DNA of 64,000 nt from Anaeromyxobacter dehalogenans 2CP-1 (GCF_000022145.1 NC_011891.1:2430001-2494000), one strand, 5' to 3'; positions 21,722-32,219 are shown, counted from the first letter of the stretch. Numbers and translations: made by a program. The notes: a model not told the origin generated them from the sequence alone.

Positions 21722-22222
21722 ATGCAACGCGTCCCCATGACCAAGGGCGGCCTCGTCCGGCTGAAGGATGAGCTGAGGCGGCTCAAGAGCGTCGAGCGTC
21801 CCAAGATCGTGAAGGAGATCGCGGAGGCGCGCGCGCACGGGGATCTCTCCGAGAACGCCGAGTACCACGCGGCCAAGGAGAAGCAGAGCCACATCGAGGG
21901 CCGGATCGCGCAGGTGGAGCACTGGATCGCCAGCGCCGAGGTCATCGACGTGACCAAGCACGCCGGCGACCGCGTGGTGTTCGGCGCGACCGTCTCGCTC
22001 GAGGACGCCGAGTCCGGCGACCAGGTGACGTACCGCATCGTGGGCGAGCTGGAGGCCGACCTGAAGCAGGGCAAGATCTCGGTCACGAGCCCGATCGCGC
22101 GCGCGCTCATCGGGCGCAGCGAGGGCGACACGGTGGTGGTGCGCTCGCCCGGCGGCGAGAAGGAGTACGAGATCCAGTCGGTCGCGTTCGTGGAGGAGGA
22201 GCTGCCGACGGAGTCCGAGTAG
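21722..22222 (+). CDS. greA: Transcription elongation factor GreA
   Basis: 166 residues. An N-terminal coiled coil carries the tip acidic residues in ARAHGDLSENAEYHAAKE, the GreA signature; these residues reach into the RNA polymerase secondary channel to stimulate transcript cleavage. The C-terminal FKBP-like domain has SVTSPIARALIGRSEGD. GGAAGGTGAAACG provides the ribosome site. The leader has its own promoter and an intrinsic terminator. Confidence 0.96.
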   Translation: MQRVPMTKGGLVRLKDELRRLKSVERPKIVKEIAEARAHGDLSENAEYHAAKEKQSHIEGRIAQVEHWIASAEVIDVTKHAGDRVVFGATVSLEDAESGDQVTYRIVGELEADLKQGKISVTSPIARALIGRSEGDTVVVRSPGGEKEYEIQSVAFVEEELPTESE

Positions 22223-22249
22223 TCGGACCCGGCTGGTAGCCTCGCCGCC

Positions 22250-24964
22250 GTGGAGCGCAAGCAGGGCGGCCCGGCGGATCCGCGCCAGGAGGGAGACCTC
22301 CCCGGCGCCGCCGCCGCGCGCGCGCTCGAGGCGCTGCTGCCGCCGCTCCGCTTCGCGGTGAAGGACGGCTTCGCCGGCGCGCCCCGGCTCACCGGCTTCG
22401 GCGAGACGGTGCGCGGCGCGGTCGCGCGCGCCCGCGCGGCCGGGGCCGGCGACTCGCCCGCACTGCGCCGGCTGGAGCTGGAGGCGGAGGGCTTCGACGC
22501 GCTCCCGCTCGCCGCGCGGCGCAAGGCGCTGGCGCGCATCGCCGCCGATGTCGCGGCGCTCATCCCGGTTCCCGAGGAGCTGCGCGCGCTGGCGCGGGCC
22601 GCGCGCGTCGAGGCCGAGGCGCGCCCCGGCGGCACGCCCCCGCCCGCCGCGCAGGCGGCGTCTCCGGCGCCGCCCCAGCCGCGCGCGGCGCCGCCCCGCC
22701 CGCGCGCGGCGCAGGGATCCGTCGCGCGCCCGGGACGGCAAGCCGCGCCGCCGCCCGCCGCGAGCGCCCCGCCGCCGGTGGACGCGCCCGCCCCGCGCGT
22801 CCCGCTCGCGCCGGATCCGCCCTGGCACGCGCTCCCCGAGGCGCGCACGCCGGAGGAGCGCGCCGCCCGCCGCCGCCGCCTCGCCACGCGCCTCGCCGAC
22901 CTGCCGCGGGTCCACCCGGCGCCGCGGGCGCTGCTGGAGGAGCGCGGGCGCGAGACGGTGGAGGCGGCGCTGGAGCTGTGGCCGCGCGCGTACCAGGACC
23001 GCACCGCGCTGCGCCGCATCTCCGAGCTGCGGGTGGGGGACGAGGCGGCCGTGCTCGGGACCGTGAGCCACGTGCGCGTCCAGCGCATGCGCAGCGGGAA
23101 GCCCCTCCTCAAGGTCGGCGTGCAGGAGGGCGGCTCCGCGCTGGAGCTCGTGTTCTTCAACCCGCCGCCGTGGCGCCTGAAGCAGTTCGCGGCGGGCGAG
23201 TCGCTGCTCTGCTCGGGCAAGGTCACCGAGGGCTTCGGCGCGCGGCGCCAGATGAGCCAGCCGGAGGTGGAGAAGGTCCAGGCCGGCGACTCCGCCAACT
23301 TCGGGCGCATCGTGCCCGTCTACCCGGGCCCGGCCGACTACCAGCACCCGGCGCTGCGCAAGCTGATGAAGCGCCTGGTGGACGAGCTCGTGCCCGCGGC
23401 GGTGGACGACGTGCCCGCGGAGATCCGCGCCCGCCGCGGCCTGGTCGGCCGCGCCGAGGCGCTGCGCGAGGCCCACTTCCCGCCGGCCGGCACCGACCCG
23501 CTCCACGCGGCAGAGCGGGTGACGCCGGCCTTCCGGCGGCTCGTGTTCGAGGAGCTGTTCTTCCTGCAGCTCGCGCTCGCCATGCGGCGGCGCGGGGTCC
23601 GGGCCGAGGCGGGGATCGCGTTCGACGCCTCGCCGGCGGCGCTGGCCCGCGCGGTCGAGCCGCTGCCCTTCCGGCTCACCGGCGCGCAGGAGCGCGCGCT
23701 CGCCGAGATCGCCCGGGACATGGCCGACGCCGAGCCCATGAACCGGCTGCTGCAGGGCGACGTCGGCAGCGGCAAGACCGCGGTCGCGTTCGCCGCGATG
23801 ATGCTGGCGGTCCAGTCCGGCTGGCAGGCGGCGCTCATGGTGCCGACCGAGATCCTGGCCGAGCAGCACGCGCGCACGCTGTCGCGCTGGCTGGAGGGGC
23901 GCGGGGTCGAGGTGGCGCTGGTGGGCGCGAGCGCGCGCGGCAAGGGGCAGCGCGAGGCGCGGGCGGCGGTGGCGGAGGGCAGGGCGCGCATCGCGGTGGG
24001 GACGCACGCGCTGCTGGAGCAGGCGGTCGGGTTCGAGCGGCTCGGCCTGGTGGTGGTGGACGAGCAGCACCGCTTCGGCGTGATGCAGCGGGCCTCGCTC
24101 ATCTCCAAGGGGCGCCGCCCGGACGTGCTGGTCATGACCGCGACGCCCATCCCCCGCACCCTGGCGCTCGCGTTCTACGGCGACCTCGACCAGTCCAAGA
24201 TCTCCGAGCTGCCGCCGGGCCGCACCCCGGTGACCACGCGGCTGTTCGGCGACTCGCAGCGCAAGGCGGCCTACGCGCTCGCGCGCGGCGAGCTCGAGGC
24301 GGGCCGGCAGGTGTACGTGGTGTACCCGCTGGTGGAGGAGTCGGAGAAGACCGACCTCGCCGACGCCACCACCGGCGCGGCCGACCTGGGGAAGGTGTTC
24401 CCCGGCCACGAGATCGGGCTGCTGCACGGGCGGATGAAGCCTGAGGAGAAGCAGCGGGTCATGGACCGCTTCCGCGCCGGCGAGGTCCACGTGCTGGTCG
24501 CGACCACCGTCATCGAGGTGGGCGTGGACGTGCCCAACGCGAGCGTCATGATCGTCGAGCACGCCGAGCGCTTCGGCCTCTCGCAGCTGCACCAGCTCCG
24601 GGGGCGGGTGGGGCGCGGCGCGGCGAAGAGCCACTGCCTGCTGCTCGCGCACTTCCGCCGGGCCGGCGACGACGCGCGCGAGCGGCTGCGGGCCATGGAG
24701 GAGACGCAGGACGGGTTCGAGATCGCGCGGGTGGACCTGCGCATCCGCGGCCCCGGCGAGCTGCTCGGGACCCGGCAGTCCGGGCAGAAGCTGCTCGACG
24801 TCGCCGACCTCTACCGCGACGAGGCCATCCTGGAGGAGGCGCGGGAGGAGGCGTTCGGCCTGGTGGAGCGCGACGGCGACCTGGCCCGCCCCGAGCACGC
24901 CGCGGCGCGCGAGGCGCTCGCCGGCCGCTGGGCCGGGCGGCTCTCGCTGGCGCAGGTGGGCTAG
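22250..24964 (+). CDS. recG: ATP-dependent DNA helicase RecG with N-terminal extension
   Basis: 904 residues, against about 690 for typical RecG. The extra ~210 N-terminal residues are a helical region plus a Pro/Ala/Arg-rich linker (about 115-195). The wedge/OB domain follows (LWPRAYQDRTALRRISELRVG), then the helicase core: Walker A GDVGSGKTAVAF (~503), DEQHRFG (motif II, ~603), TATPIPRTLAL (III), and TTVIEVGVDVPNA and QLRGRVGRG (V, VI). RecG remodels stalled forks and branched DNA. The start is a GTG with TGGTAGCCT 7 bases upstream and no ribosome site. Comparable N-terminal extensions occur in other Deltaproteobacteria (recollection). Confidence 0.94.
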   Translation: MERKQGGPADPRQEGDLPGAAAARALEALLPPLRFAVKDGFAGAPRLTGFGETVRGAVARARAAGAGDSPALRRLELEAEGFDALPLAARRKALARIAADVAALIPVPEELRALARAARVEAEARPGGTPPPAAQAASPAPPQPRAAPPRPRAAQGSVARPGRQAAPPPAASAPPPVDAPAPRVPLAPDPPWHALPEARTPEERAARRRRLATRLADLPRVHPAPRALLEERGRETVEAALELWPRAYQDRTALRRISELRVGDEAAVLGTVSHVRVQRMRSGKPLLKVGVQEGGSALELVFFNPPPWRLKQFAAGESLLCSGKVTEGFGARRQMSQPEVEKVQAGDSANFGRIVPVYPGPADYQHPALRKLMKRLVDELVPAAVDDVPAEIRARRGLVGRAEALREAHFPPAGTDPLHAAERVTPAFRRLVFEELFFLQLALAMRRRGVRAEAGIAFDASPAALARAVEPLPFRLTGAQERALAEIARDMADAEPMNRLLQGDVGSGKTAVAFAAMMLAVQSGWQAALMVPTEILAEQHARTLSRWLEGRGVEVALVGASARGKGQREARAAVAEGRARIAVGTHALLEQAVGFERLGLVVVDEQHRFGVMQRASLISKGRRPDVLVMTATPIPRTLALAFYGDLDQSKISELPPGRTPVTTRLFGDSQRKAAYALARGELEAGRQVYVVYPLVEESEKTDLADATTGAADLGKVFPGHEIGLLHGRMKPEEKQRVMDRFRAGEVHVLVATTVIEVGVDVPNASVMIVEHAERFGLSQLHQLRGRVGRGAAKSHCLLLAHFRRAGDDARERLRAMEETQDGFEIARVDLRIRGPGELLGTRQSGQKLLDVADLYRDEAILEEAREEAFGLVERDGDLARPEHAAAREALAGRWAGRLSLAQVG

Positions 24965-25053
24965 CGCCGCGGCCGCCCCCGGCGGGCTCGCCCCGGCGGA
25001 CGGCGGCGGCGCGCCACCTCGCGGGCGCGGCGCGGGAGTGCCTAGCATCGGGC

Positions 25054-25683
25054 GTGAGCACGGAGCTCGCCGCCTGGCTCGGCCACATGGGCATCCGCGA
25101 CCGGCGCGTCCTCGACGCGATCGCGGCGCTCGACCGCGCGCGCTTCGTGTCCCGCGACCTCTCGGCCGAGGCCTACGCCGATCGGCCGCTCCCCATCGGC
25201 TTCGGCCAGACCATCTCGCAGCCGTACGTGGTGGCGTTCATGACCGAGGCGCTCGAGCTCGAGGGCGGCGAGCGCGTGCTGGAGGTCGGCACCGGCTCCG
25301 GTTACCAGACCGCGCTGCTGGCGCGGCTCGCCGGCGAGGTGTGGTCGGTCGAGATCGTCCCCGGGCTGGCGGCGCGGGCGCGTGCGCTGCTGCTCGAGGA
25401 GCTCGGCCTCGCGAACGTCCACCTGCGCGAGGGCGACGGCGCGCTGGGGTGGCCGGAGGCGGCGCCGTTCGAGCGCATCCTCGTCACCGCCGCCGCGCCG
25501 CGCGTCCCGCCGGCGCTCCGGGCGCAGCTCGCGCCGGGCGGACGGATGGTGCTGCCGGTGGGTGAGGCGGAGTCGGAGCAGGTGCTCCGCGTGGTCGAGC
25601 GCGGCGCGGACGGGATCGAGGAGAGCGAGGACGTCCTCCCCGTCCGCTTCGTCCCGCTCACGCACCTCCCGCCTGCGGTATGA
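25054..25683 (+). CDS. pcm: Protein-L-isoaspartate O-methyltransferase
   Basis: 209 residues. Conserved PCMT blocks: RFVSRDLSAEAYADRPLPIG, GQTISQPYVVAFMTEAL, SAM motif VLEVGTGSGYQTALLA, and the C-terminal LAPGGRMVLPVG. It methylates isoaspartyl residues to start repair of aged proteins. GTG start, with TAGCAT 5 bases upstream and no ribosome site. Confidence 0.94.
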   Translation: MSTELAAWLGHMGIRDRRVLDAIAALDRARFVSRDLSAEAYADRPLPIGFGQTISQPYVVAFMTEALELEGGERVLEVGTGSGYQTALLARLAGEVWSVEIVPGLAARARALLLEELGLANVHLREGDGALGWPEAAPFERILVTAAAPRVPPALRAQLAPGGRMVLPVGEAESEQVLRVVERGADGIEESEDVLPVRFVPLTHLPPAV

Positions 25684-25692
25684 TCCCCGCGC

Positions 25693-26235
25693 ATGATCGT
25701 CTGCCCCGTGTGCGACCACCCCCAGGCGCTCGGCTCCGAGTGCGAGGTCTGCGGCAAGCGCCTCGCTCTCCACGGCGTGCCGGGCGACGAGGTGTCCCCG
25801 ATCGACGGGCTCGAGCCGACGCGGTTCGCGGCCGTGCAGGCGCCGGGCGAGGCCGTGCCCGGGCTGGAGCCGACGCGGGTGGGCGAGGCTGCGTTCGAGC
25901 CGGCCCCGCCGGACGGGCTGGCGGAGGCGCTGGAGCCGACGCTCGCCGCGCCGGTCGAGGTGGACGTGGCCCCGACGCCGGACGTGGAGCGGACCGGGGT
26001 GGAGCTCCCCGCCACGGAGCGCACGCCGCTGCCGGTGTTCGTGACCTGCCGCTACTGCCGGACGCCGGCGATGCCCGGGGAGCGGCTCTGCGGCCGGTGC
26101 GGGATGCGCCTGCCGCTCGCCGGCGCCACGCCCGCCGAGGCCGGTCCCGCGGGCTGGCGCTGCGGCTGCGGCGCGTGGGTGGTCTCCGGGCCATGTCCCG
26201 CTTGCGGGGCACGCGCGCCCGTCACGGCGGGGTAG
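25693..26235 (+). CDS. Multi zinc-ribbon protein with EPT repeats
   Basis: 180 residues. Three Cys4-type knuckle pairs are visible: CPVC...CEVCG at the N-terminus, CRYC...CGRCG at about 117-138, and CGCG...CPACG at the C-terminus. Between the first and second lies an acidic, probably disordered linker with three related units ([30 protein letters not shown]). Thr residues in such EPT repeats could be kinase targets, but this is speculation. It probably has a protein-binding or assembly role. The start overlaps a TATGAT -10-like element 8 bases upstream, and pcm ends 9 bases before. Confidence 0.8.
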   Translation: MIVCPVCDHPQALGSECEVCGKRLALHGVPGDEVSPIDGLEPTRFAAVQAPGEAVPGLEPTRVGEAAFEPAPPDGLAEALEPTLAAPVEVDVAPTPDVERTGVELPATERTPLPVFVTCRYCRTPAMPGERLCGRCGMRLPLAGATPAEAGPAGWRCGCGAWVVSGPCPACGARAPVTAG

Positions 26236-26285
26236 CTCGGCGCTTGCCATTCGGCGCGCGTCCCGGCAAATTGGCGGGTCCCGCC

Positions 26286-27491
26286 ATGAAGACCTTCAAC
26301 GACCCCGAGGCCTTTGCGCGCGTCAAGCGCCTGCCGCCGTACGTCTTCACCGTCACCGATCGCCTGCGCGACGAGGCCATCGCGCGCGGGGTGGACGTGG
26401 TGGACTTCTCCATGGGCAACCCGGACGGCGCCACGCCGGACCGGATCGTGGAGCGGCTGCGCAGCGCCGTGGGGGACCCGAAGCTGCACCGGTACCTGAA
26501 CCCGCGCGGCCAGCCGGAGCTGCGCGCGGCGGTGTCGCGCTGGTGGAAGCGGCGCCAGGGCGTCGAGGTCGATCCCGAGCGCGAGGTGCTCGTCACCATC
26601 GGCTCGAAGGAGGGCATCGGGCACGCCCTCATCGCCATGCTCGCCGAGGGCGACACGGTCCTCGCGCCCGCGCCGACCTATCCCATCCACGCGTTCGGCG
26701 CGGTGCTGGCGGGCGCCGAGTCCTTGCCGGTGGCGGTCGGCCCGGGCGTGGACTTCTTCGAGTCGCTGGTGGCCGCGGCGGAGCGCGCCGAGAAGCGGCC
26801 GAAGGGCCTGGTGGTGAACTTCCCCGCGAACCCGACCGCGGCGGTGGCCACCCAGGAGCTGTTCGAGAAGATCGTCCGGTTCGCCGAGGCGCGGGACATG
26901 TTCATCGTGTCCGACCTGGCCTACTGCGACATCGTCTTCGACGGCCCGAAGGCGCCGTCGATGCTGGCCGTGCCGGGCGCGCGCGACCGCACCCTCGAGT
27001 TCATGTCGCTGTCGAAGAGCTACAACATGCCGGGCTGGCGCGTGGGCTTCTGCGCGGGCAACCCGGCGCTGGTGGCCGCGGCGGCGCGGGTGAAGAGCTA
27101 CCTCGACTACGGCCTGTTCGGCGCCGTGCAGGCCGCCGCGATCACCGCGCTCGACGAGTGCGACGACGAGGTGGTGAAGATCCGCGAGAAGTACCGGGTC
27201 CGCCGCGACGCGCTCGTCCGCCACTTCGGCGCGGCCGGGTGGCAGGTGCCGGCGCCGGCCGCCTCGATGTTCGCGTGGGCGCCCATCCCCGAGCCGTTCC
27301 GCCAGCTCGGCTCGCTGGAGTTCTGCAAGCGGCTCATCGACGAGGCCGGCGTCGCGGTCGCCCCGGGCATCGGCTTCGGGCCGACCGGCGAGGGCAGCGT
27401 CCGCATCGCGCTCATCGTGGACGAGCCGCGCGTGCAGCTCGCCGCCGAGCGGATCGAGAAGTTCCTCAAGAAGGGCCCGGGCGGGCGGTAG
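26286..27491 (+). CDS. Class I/II aminotransferase (AlaC/aspartate-family type)
   Basis: 401 residues. [38 protein letters not shown] and the lysine segment [15 protein letters not shown] (Lys about 244) place it in the branch containing AlaC-type alanine and related aminotransferases. The C-terminal RIALIVDE supplies the carboxylate-binding Arg. It sits 2 bases before thrC, so a link to alanine, methionine or aspartate-family amino acid metabolism is likely. The precise substrate is not determined by sequence. Confidence 0.87.
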   Translation: MKTFNDPEAFARVKRLPPYVFTVTDRLRDEAIARGVDVVDFSMGNPDGATPDRIVERLRSAVGDPKLHRYLNPRGQPELRAAVSRWWKRRQGVEVDPEREVLVTIGSKEGIGHALIAMLAEGDTVLAPAPTYPIHAFGAVLAGAESLPVAVGPGVDFFESLVAAAERAEKRPKGLVVNFPANPTAAVATQELFEKIVRFAEARDMFIVSDLAYCDIVFDGPKAPSMLAVPGARDRTLEFMSLSKSYNMPGWRVGFCAGNPALVAAAARVKSYLDYGLFGAVQAAAITALDECDDEVVKIREKYRVRRDALVRHFGAAGWQVPAPAASMFAWAPIPEPFRQLGSLEFCKRLIDEAGVAVAPGIGFGPTGEGSVRIALIVDEPRVQLAAERIEKFLKKGPGGR

Positions 27492-27493
27492 CG

Positions 27494-28852
<1,359 letters not shown>

Positions 28853-28862
28853 AACGCGGCCC

Positions 28863-29243
28863 ATGAGCACCCCCACGCCCACCCATCCCGGCGCCGAGAC
28901 CGGCGCGCTCCGCGCCGAGCACGACGCGCTCGCGAAGCGACTCGAGGTGCGCCGCTCCATCGACGTGGCCCGGCGCGGGGCCTACGAGATCTTCGCCGGG
29001 CTCATCGGCGTGGGCGCGTCCATCGCGCTCGCCTGGGATCGCTGGGGCAAGCTCAAGCCCGGCATGGTCCGCAAGGTGGCGAAGGGCCCGCCGGTGTTCC
29101 TGTACCTCGCGGTCGCGGCGGCGGTGGTGCTGCTCGTGCTCGCCGTCCGCTCCTTCCTGCGCGCTCGCCGCCTCATGCGCGAGGAGGACGCGCTGTACGC
29201 GCGGTTCCGCGCGCTGCGCGAGACGCTGAGGCTGGATCCGTGA
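28863..29243 (+). CDS. Small membrane protein of unknown function
   Basis: 126 residues. A helical N-terminus (about 15-35) is followed by a moderately hydrophobic segment GAYEIFAGLIGVGASIALAW, a clear membrane helix VFLYLAVAAAVVLLVLAV (about 80-98) and a basic/helical tail. No known family is recognised. The stop overlaps the tmk start (GTGA), so the two are translated together. Confidence 0.75.
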   Translation: MSTPTPTHPGAETGALRAEHDALAKRLEVRRSIDVARRGAYEIFAGLIGVGASIALAWDRWGKLKPGMVRKVAKGPPVFLYLAVAAAVVLLVLAVRSFLRARRLMREEDALYARFRALRETLRLDP

Positions 29244-29899
29244 GCGCGGCGGGGGGCGGCGGACGCGGACGTCCGGCCGCTCGCGGCCGCTTCGTCGTCC
29301 TCGAGGGGCTCGACGGCGCCGGGACCACCACGCAGGCGCGGCTGCTCGGCGAGCGGCTCCGCGCGGACGGCCGCACCGCCCACGTCACCGCCGAGCCGTC
29401 CGGGGGGCCGGTGGGCGCGCTCGTTCGCCAGGTGCTGACGCGCCGCGTGACCGGCGTCGCGGGCGCGGACTTCGACCCGCACGCGCTCGCGCTGCTGTTC
29501 GCGGCGGATCGCCGCGATCACCGGGCCGTCGAGATCGACCCGAAGCTGGCCGCGGGGATCGACGTCGTCTCCGACCGCTACACGCTGTCGTCGCTCGCCT
29601 ACCAGGGCGCGGCGCTCGGGGAGATGGAGTGGGTCCGCCAGGTGAACGGGGCGGCGGGCCCGCCGGACGCGACGCTGTTCCTCCGGGTGCGGCCCGAGGT
29701 CGCGCTGCGGCGCCGGCGCGCCGCGTCGCTCGACCGCGAGATCTACGAGGTGGGCGCGTTCCAGCGGAAGGTGGCCGCCGAGTACGATCGCGCCATCGCG
29801 CTGTTGCGCCAGGCGGGCGAGAGCGTGATCGAGATCGACGGTGAGCGCCCGGTGGAGGCCGTGGCCGCCGCGGTGTGGGCGGCCGTCTCGACCCTGTAG
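29240..29899 (+). CDS. tmk: Thymidylate kinase with altered Walker A
   Basis: 219 residues, GTG start overlapping the previous stop. The dTMP kinase fold is clear: VVLEGLDGAGTTTQARLLGE, AEPSGGPVG, DRYTLSSLAYQGAA (the DRY/substrate motif) and FLRVRPEVALRRRRAA (the LID/P-loop partner). The Walker A loop reads GLDGAGTTTQ: the lysine expected after the last Gly (GKT/GKS) is Thr. An Arg from the LID may compensate, or the enzyme may be less active. It should phosphorylate dTMP to dTDP. Confidence 0.88.
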   Translation: MSAAGGGGRGRPAARGRFVVLEGLDGAGTTTQARLLGERLRADGRTAHVTAEPSGGPVGALVRQVLTRRVTGVAGADFDPHALALLFAADRRDHRAVEIDPKLAAGIDVVSDRYTLSSLAYQGAALGEMEWVRQVNGAAGPPDATLFLRVRPEVALRRRRAASLDREIYEVGAFQRKVAAEYDRAIALLRQAGESVIEIDGERPVEAVAAAVWAAVSTL

Positions 29900-29941
29900 C
29901 CGGCTGGCGTCCGCGCGCGGGACGGGTTACGGGAGGGGGCG

Positions 29942-30694
29942 ATGCCCCGCACGCCCACCGCCGCCCTCGTCGTCGTCGGCAACGAGGTCCTCTCCGCCAA
30001 GGTCCAGGACGAGAACGGGCCGTTCACCGCGCGCCGGCTCCGGGAGCTGGGCGTGGAGCTGGTCACCATCCGGACCGTGCGCGACCGGGTGGACGAGGTC
30101 TCCGCCGCGGTCCTGGCCCTGTGCCGGCAGGTGGACTGGGTGTTCACCTCGGGTGGGGTGGGGCCGACGCACGACGACATCACCGTCCGCGCGGTGGCGG
30201 AGGCGCTCGGCAGGCCCATGCACCGCTCGCCGGCGCTGGTCGAGACCATCCGCGCGCTGCACCGGCGCGGCCACCCGGGCGCCGAGCCGCCCGAGGCGGC
30301 GCTGCGCATGGCCGACGTGCCCGAGGGGACGCGGCTGCTCGGGGACGAGGGCTACCCGACGCTCGCGCTCGAGAACGTGGTGATGCTGCCGGGCGTGCCG
30401 CAGTTCTACCGGCACCAGTTCGAGCGCATCGCGCACCTGCTCCAGGCGCCGCCGTTCCGCCTCGCCTGCGTGTACCTGTCGGCGGGCGAGGGCGAGATCG
30501 CGCCCGCGCTCGACGCGGTGGCGGCGGCGCACCCGGCGGTCGAGATCGGCAGCTACCCGCGCTTCGACGCCGGGGCCGACCACCGGGTGAAGGTCACGCT
30601 GGAGGCGAAGGACGCGGCCCGGGTGGAGGCGGCCCTGCGCGCGCTGCTGGCGGCGCTGCCGGCGGGCTCCGTCCTGCGGACCGAGGGCCCGTGA
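29942..30694 (+). CDS. CinA N-terminal / MoaB-Mog-like molybdopterin-binding domain protein
   Basis: 250 residues. ALVVVGNEVLSAKVQDENG, FTSGGVGPTHDDITVRAVAEALG and VVMLPGVPQFY are the hallmarks of the MoCF-binding (MoaB/Mog) domain as found in CinA. The C-terminal nicotinamide-nucleotide amidase domain of full CinA is absent. The remaining C-terminal ~80 residues resemble the small domain of stand-alone CinA-like proteins. A role in ADP-ribose/NMN turnover or cofactor metabolism is possible but not shown. A GGGAGGGGGCG ribosome site precedes the ATG. Confidence 0.85.
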   Translation: MPRTPTAALVVVGNEVLSAKVQDENGPFTARRLRELGVELVTIRTVRDRVDEVSAAVLALCRQVDWVFTSGGVGPTHDDITVRAVAEALGRPMHRSPALVETIRALHRRGHPGAEPPEAALRMADVPEGTRLLGDEGYPTLALENVVMLPGVPQFYRHQFERIAHLLQAPPFRLACVYLSAGEGEIAPALDAVAAAHPAVEIGSYPRFDAGADHRVKVTLEAKDAARVEAALRALLAALPAGSVLRTEGP

Positions 30695-30704
30695 AGGCCC
30701 CGGC

Positions 30705-30920
30705 CTACAGCTCGTACTTGTCGATCTTGCCGGCGCCCTGGAGGATCTCCAGCGCGCCCTTGGTGGCCTTCTCCTTGTCCGTGCCCTGGAGCTTCACCAC
30801 CAGTGGGGCGGCCGGACCGGCCTGCGTCGGGGGCGGGTAGACCGTCACCGCCCAGGTGTCGCCGAGATCCTTGTCCACGTGTACCCGGCATTCCGTGCTT
30901 CCGATGAACGCGCGTGCCAT
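30705..30920 (-). CDS. Small conserved-looking protein of unknown function
   Basis: 71 residues: a compact beta-rich N-terminus (MARAFIGSTECRVHVDKDLG, TWAVTVYPPP) and a helical C-terminus ending KIDKYEL. High G/C at third positions and placement between convergent and divergent neighbours support a real gene. It is divergent from the cytochrome lipoprotein (55-base gap). No family is recognised. Confidence 0.65.
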   Translation of the reverse strand: MARAFIGSTECRVHVDKDLGDTWAVTVYPPPTQAGPAAPLVVKLQGTDKEKATKGALEILQGAGKIDKYEL

Positions 30921-30975
30921 GCTGAGTCGCTCCGAGAGGTCGTCGGGAGCCGGGAACATAGCCCAAACGAGCCCC

Positions 30976-31824
30976 ATGAGAAAGCCGACCGTTCTGCTCC
31001 TCGTCCTCGCCGCATGCTCGTCCGGACCTCGCCTCCCGCACGTCACGCCGAGTGAGACCGAGGTCGAGGTGCGCGGCGCCGTGAAGGGCGGCCCGTACCC
31101 GCTCGGCCGAGCCGAGCTGGCGGCGCTGCCGCAGCGGACGGTGCACGGCCTCGACCCGGAGTCGGGCCGGGCGGCGACCTGGGAGGGCACCGCGCTCGCG
31201 GCGCTGGTGAGCGACCGCGTGGAGCGGACCCGGGGCGCGGACGTGGTGATCGTTCGGACCCGGGACCGCCGCGCCATCCCCATCCCGCTCACGCTGATCC
31301 GGCAGCTCCAGCCGGTGCTGGCGGATCGCGCCGACGGCCAGCCGCTCCCGGAGCGCGTCATCGCCTGGCCCACGTTCGACCAGCGCGGCCTCGAGACCGA
31401 CCCGCGCGCCCGGCTGTGGTGGGCGCGGGGCGTGGTGGCGCTCGAGCTCGCGAACTCGTTCACCACCTACGGCCGCGCCCTGGCGGTCCCGGACGGCGCC
31501 CCGGACGGCGCGCGCCTCGGCGCGGATCGCTTCGGCGCGCGCTGCATCGGCTGCCACCGCGTGCGCAAGGCGGGCGGCGAGGCGGGGCCGAACCTCTCGC
31601 GGCTCACCGATCGGATGACCGCGGACGCGCTCTATGCGCGGATGCGGACGGGCCACCCGGGCTGGTCGGACGGGCCCGAGGATCCCGGCCCGTCGGCGGC
31701 GCGGCAGGTGTGGAGCTTCCTGCGGGCGGTGGCCGCGTTCGAGGGCGCCAGCGACGAGCCCGCGGCGGCCGAGAAGGATCCGGTGGAGGAGGAGCGCCGG
31801 CGGGCCCGATCGTCCCGGCCCTAG
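30976..31824 (+). CDS. Cytochrome c lipoprotein with a molybdopterin-oxidoreductase-like domain
   Basis: 282 residues. A lipoprotein signal with lipobox LAAC puts the lipidated Cys at residue 14. Residues ~28-165 resemble the sulfite-oxidase/YedY-like fold in outline (VEVRGAVKGGPYPLGRAELA, LPQRTVHGL, WEGTALAALV), but the Cys that would ligate Mo is absent. Residues ~180-255 form a small class I cytochrome c with CIGCH (about 190-194) and a likely distal Met in a DRMTADAL or RMRTGHPGW segment. It should be an envelope electron carrier that docks with, or mimics part of, a molybdoenzyme. The stop shares CTAG with the convergent neighbour. Confidence 0.75.
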   Translation: MRKPTVLLLVLAACSSGPRLPHVTPSETEVEVRGAVKGGPYPLGRAELAALPQRTVHGLDPESGRAATWEGTALAALVSDRVERTRGADVVIVRTRDRRAIPIPLTLIRQLQPVLADRADGQPLPERVIAWPTFDQRGLETDPRARLWWARGVVALELANSFTTYGRALAVPDGAPDGARLGADRFGARCIGCHRVRKAGGEAGPNLSRLTDRMTADALYARMRTGHPGWSDGPEDPGPSAARQVWSFLRAVAAFEGASDEPAAAEKDPVEEERRRARSSRP

Positions 31825-32219
31825 ACCGCCCAGATGTAGCCGATGCGGACGCCGACCAGCTCGGCGATCTGCTTCGCGACCTGGCGCCCATCGCGCCCCG
31901 CGACCCACCGCGGCAGCACCACGTGGAACTCGCCGCCGGCCAGCTCGGCGGCGGAGGAGAAGAGCTGCCAGCGGCTCGCCACCTCCTCGAGCGCCACCGG
32001 GCCGGGCGAGAGGACGTCGAGGAACACCGGCTTCGGCGCCTCGCAGAACAGGCTCGGGCGGTGATCGCGCATGGCGCCGTGGATCACGTCGGGCGTGTCC
32101 CAGCCCGGCAGATCGGCGCGGACGCCGGCGTAGCCCGCGAGCGGGAGCGTCTCCGCCATCAGCCGGATGAACGCCTCCTTCTGCACATCGACCACCGGCT
32201 CGACGGTCTGCTCCAGCAT
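31821..32219 (-). CDS. Hypothetical protein
   Basis: 132 residues, ATG preceded by GGGGGATCC. It has an alternating helix/strand pattern, starting with MLEQTVEPVVDVQKEAFIRL and including HVVLPRWVAGRDGRQVAKQI and a hydrophobic C-terminus VGVRIGYIWAV. No signal peptide, membrane helix or catalytic motif is evident. Codon use matches its neighbours. It is convergent with the cytochrome lipoprotein and divergent from the desaturase. Confidence 0.7.
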   Translation of the reverse strand: MLEQTVEPVVDVQKEAFIRLMAETLPLAGYAGVRADLPGWDTPDVIHGAMRDHRPSLFCEAPKPVFLDVLSPGPVALEEVASRWQLFSSAAELAGGEFHVVLPRWVAGRDGRQVAKQIAELVGVRIGYIWAV

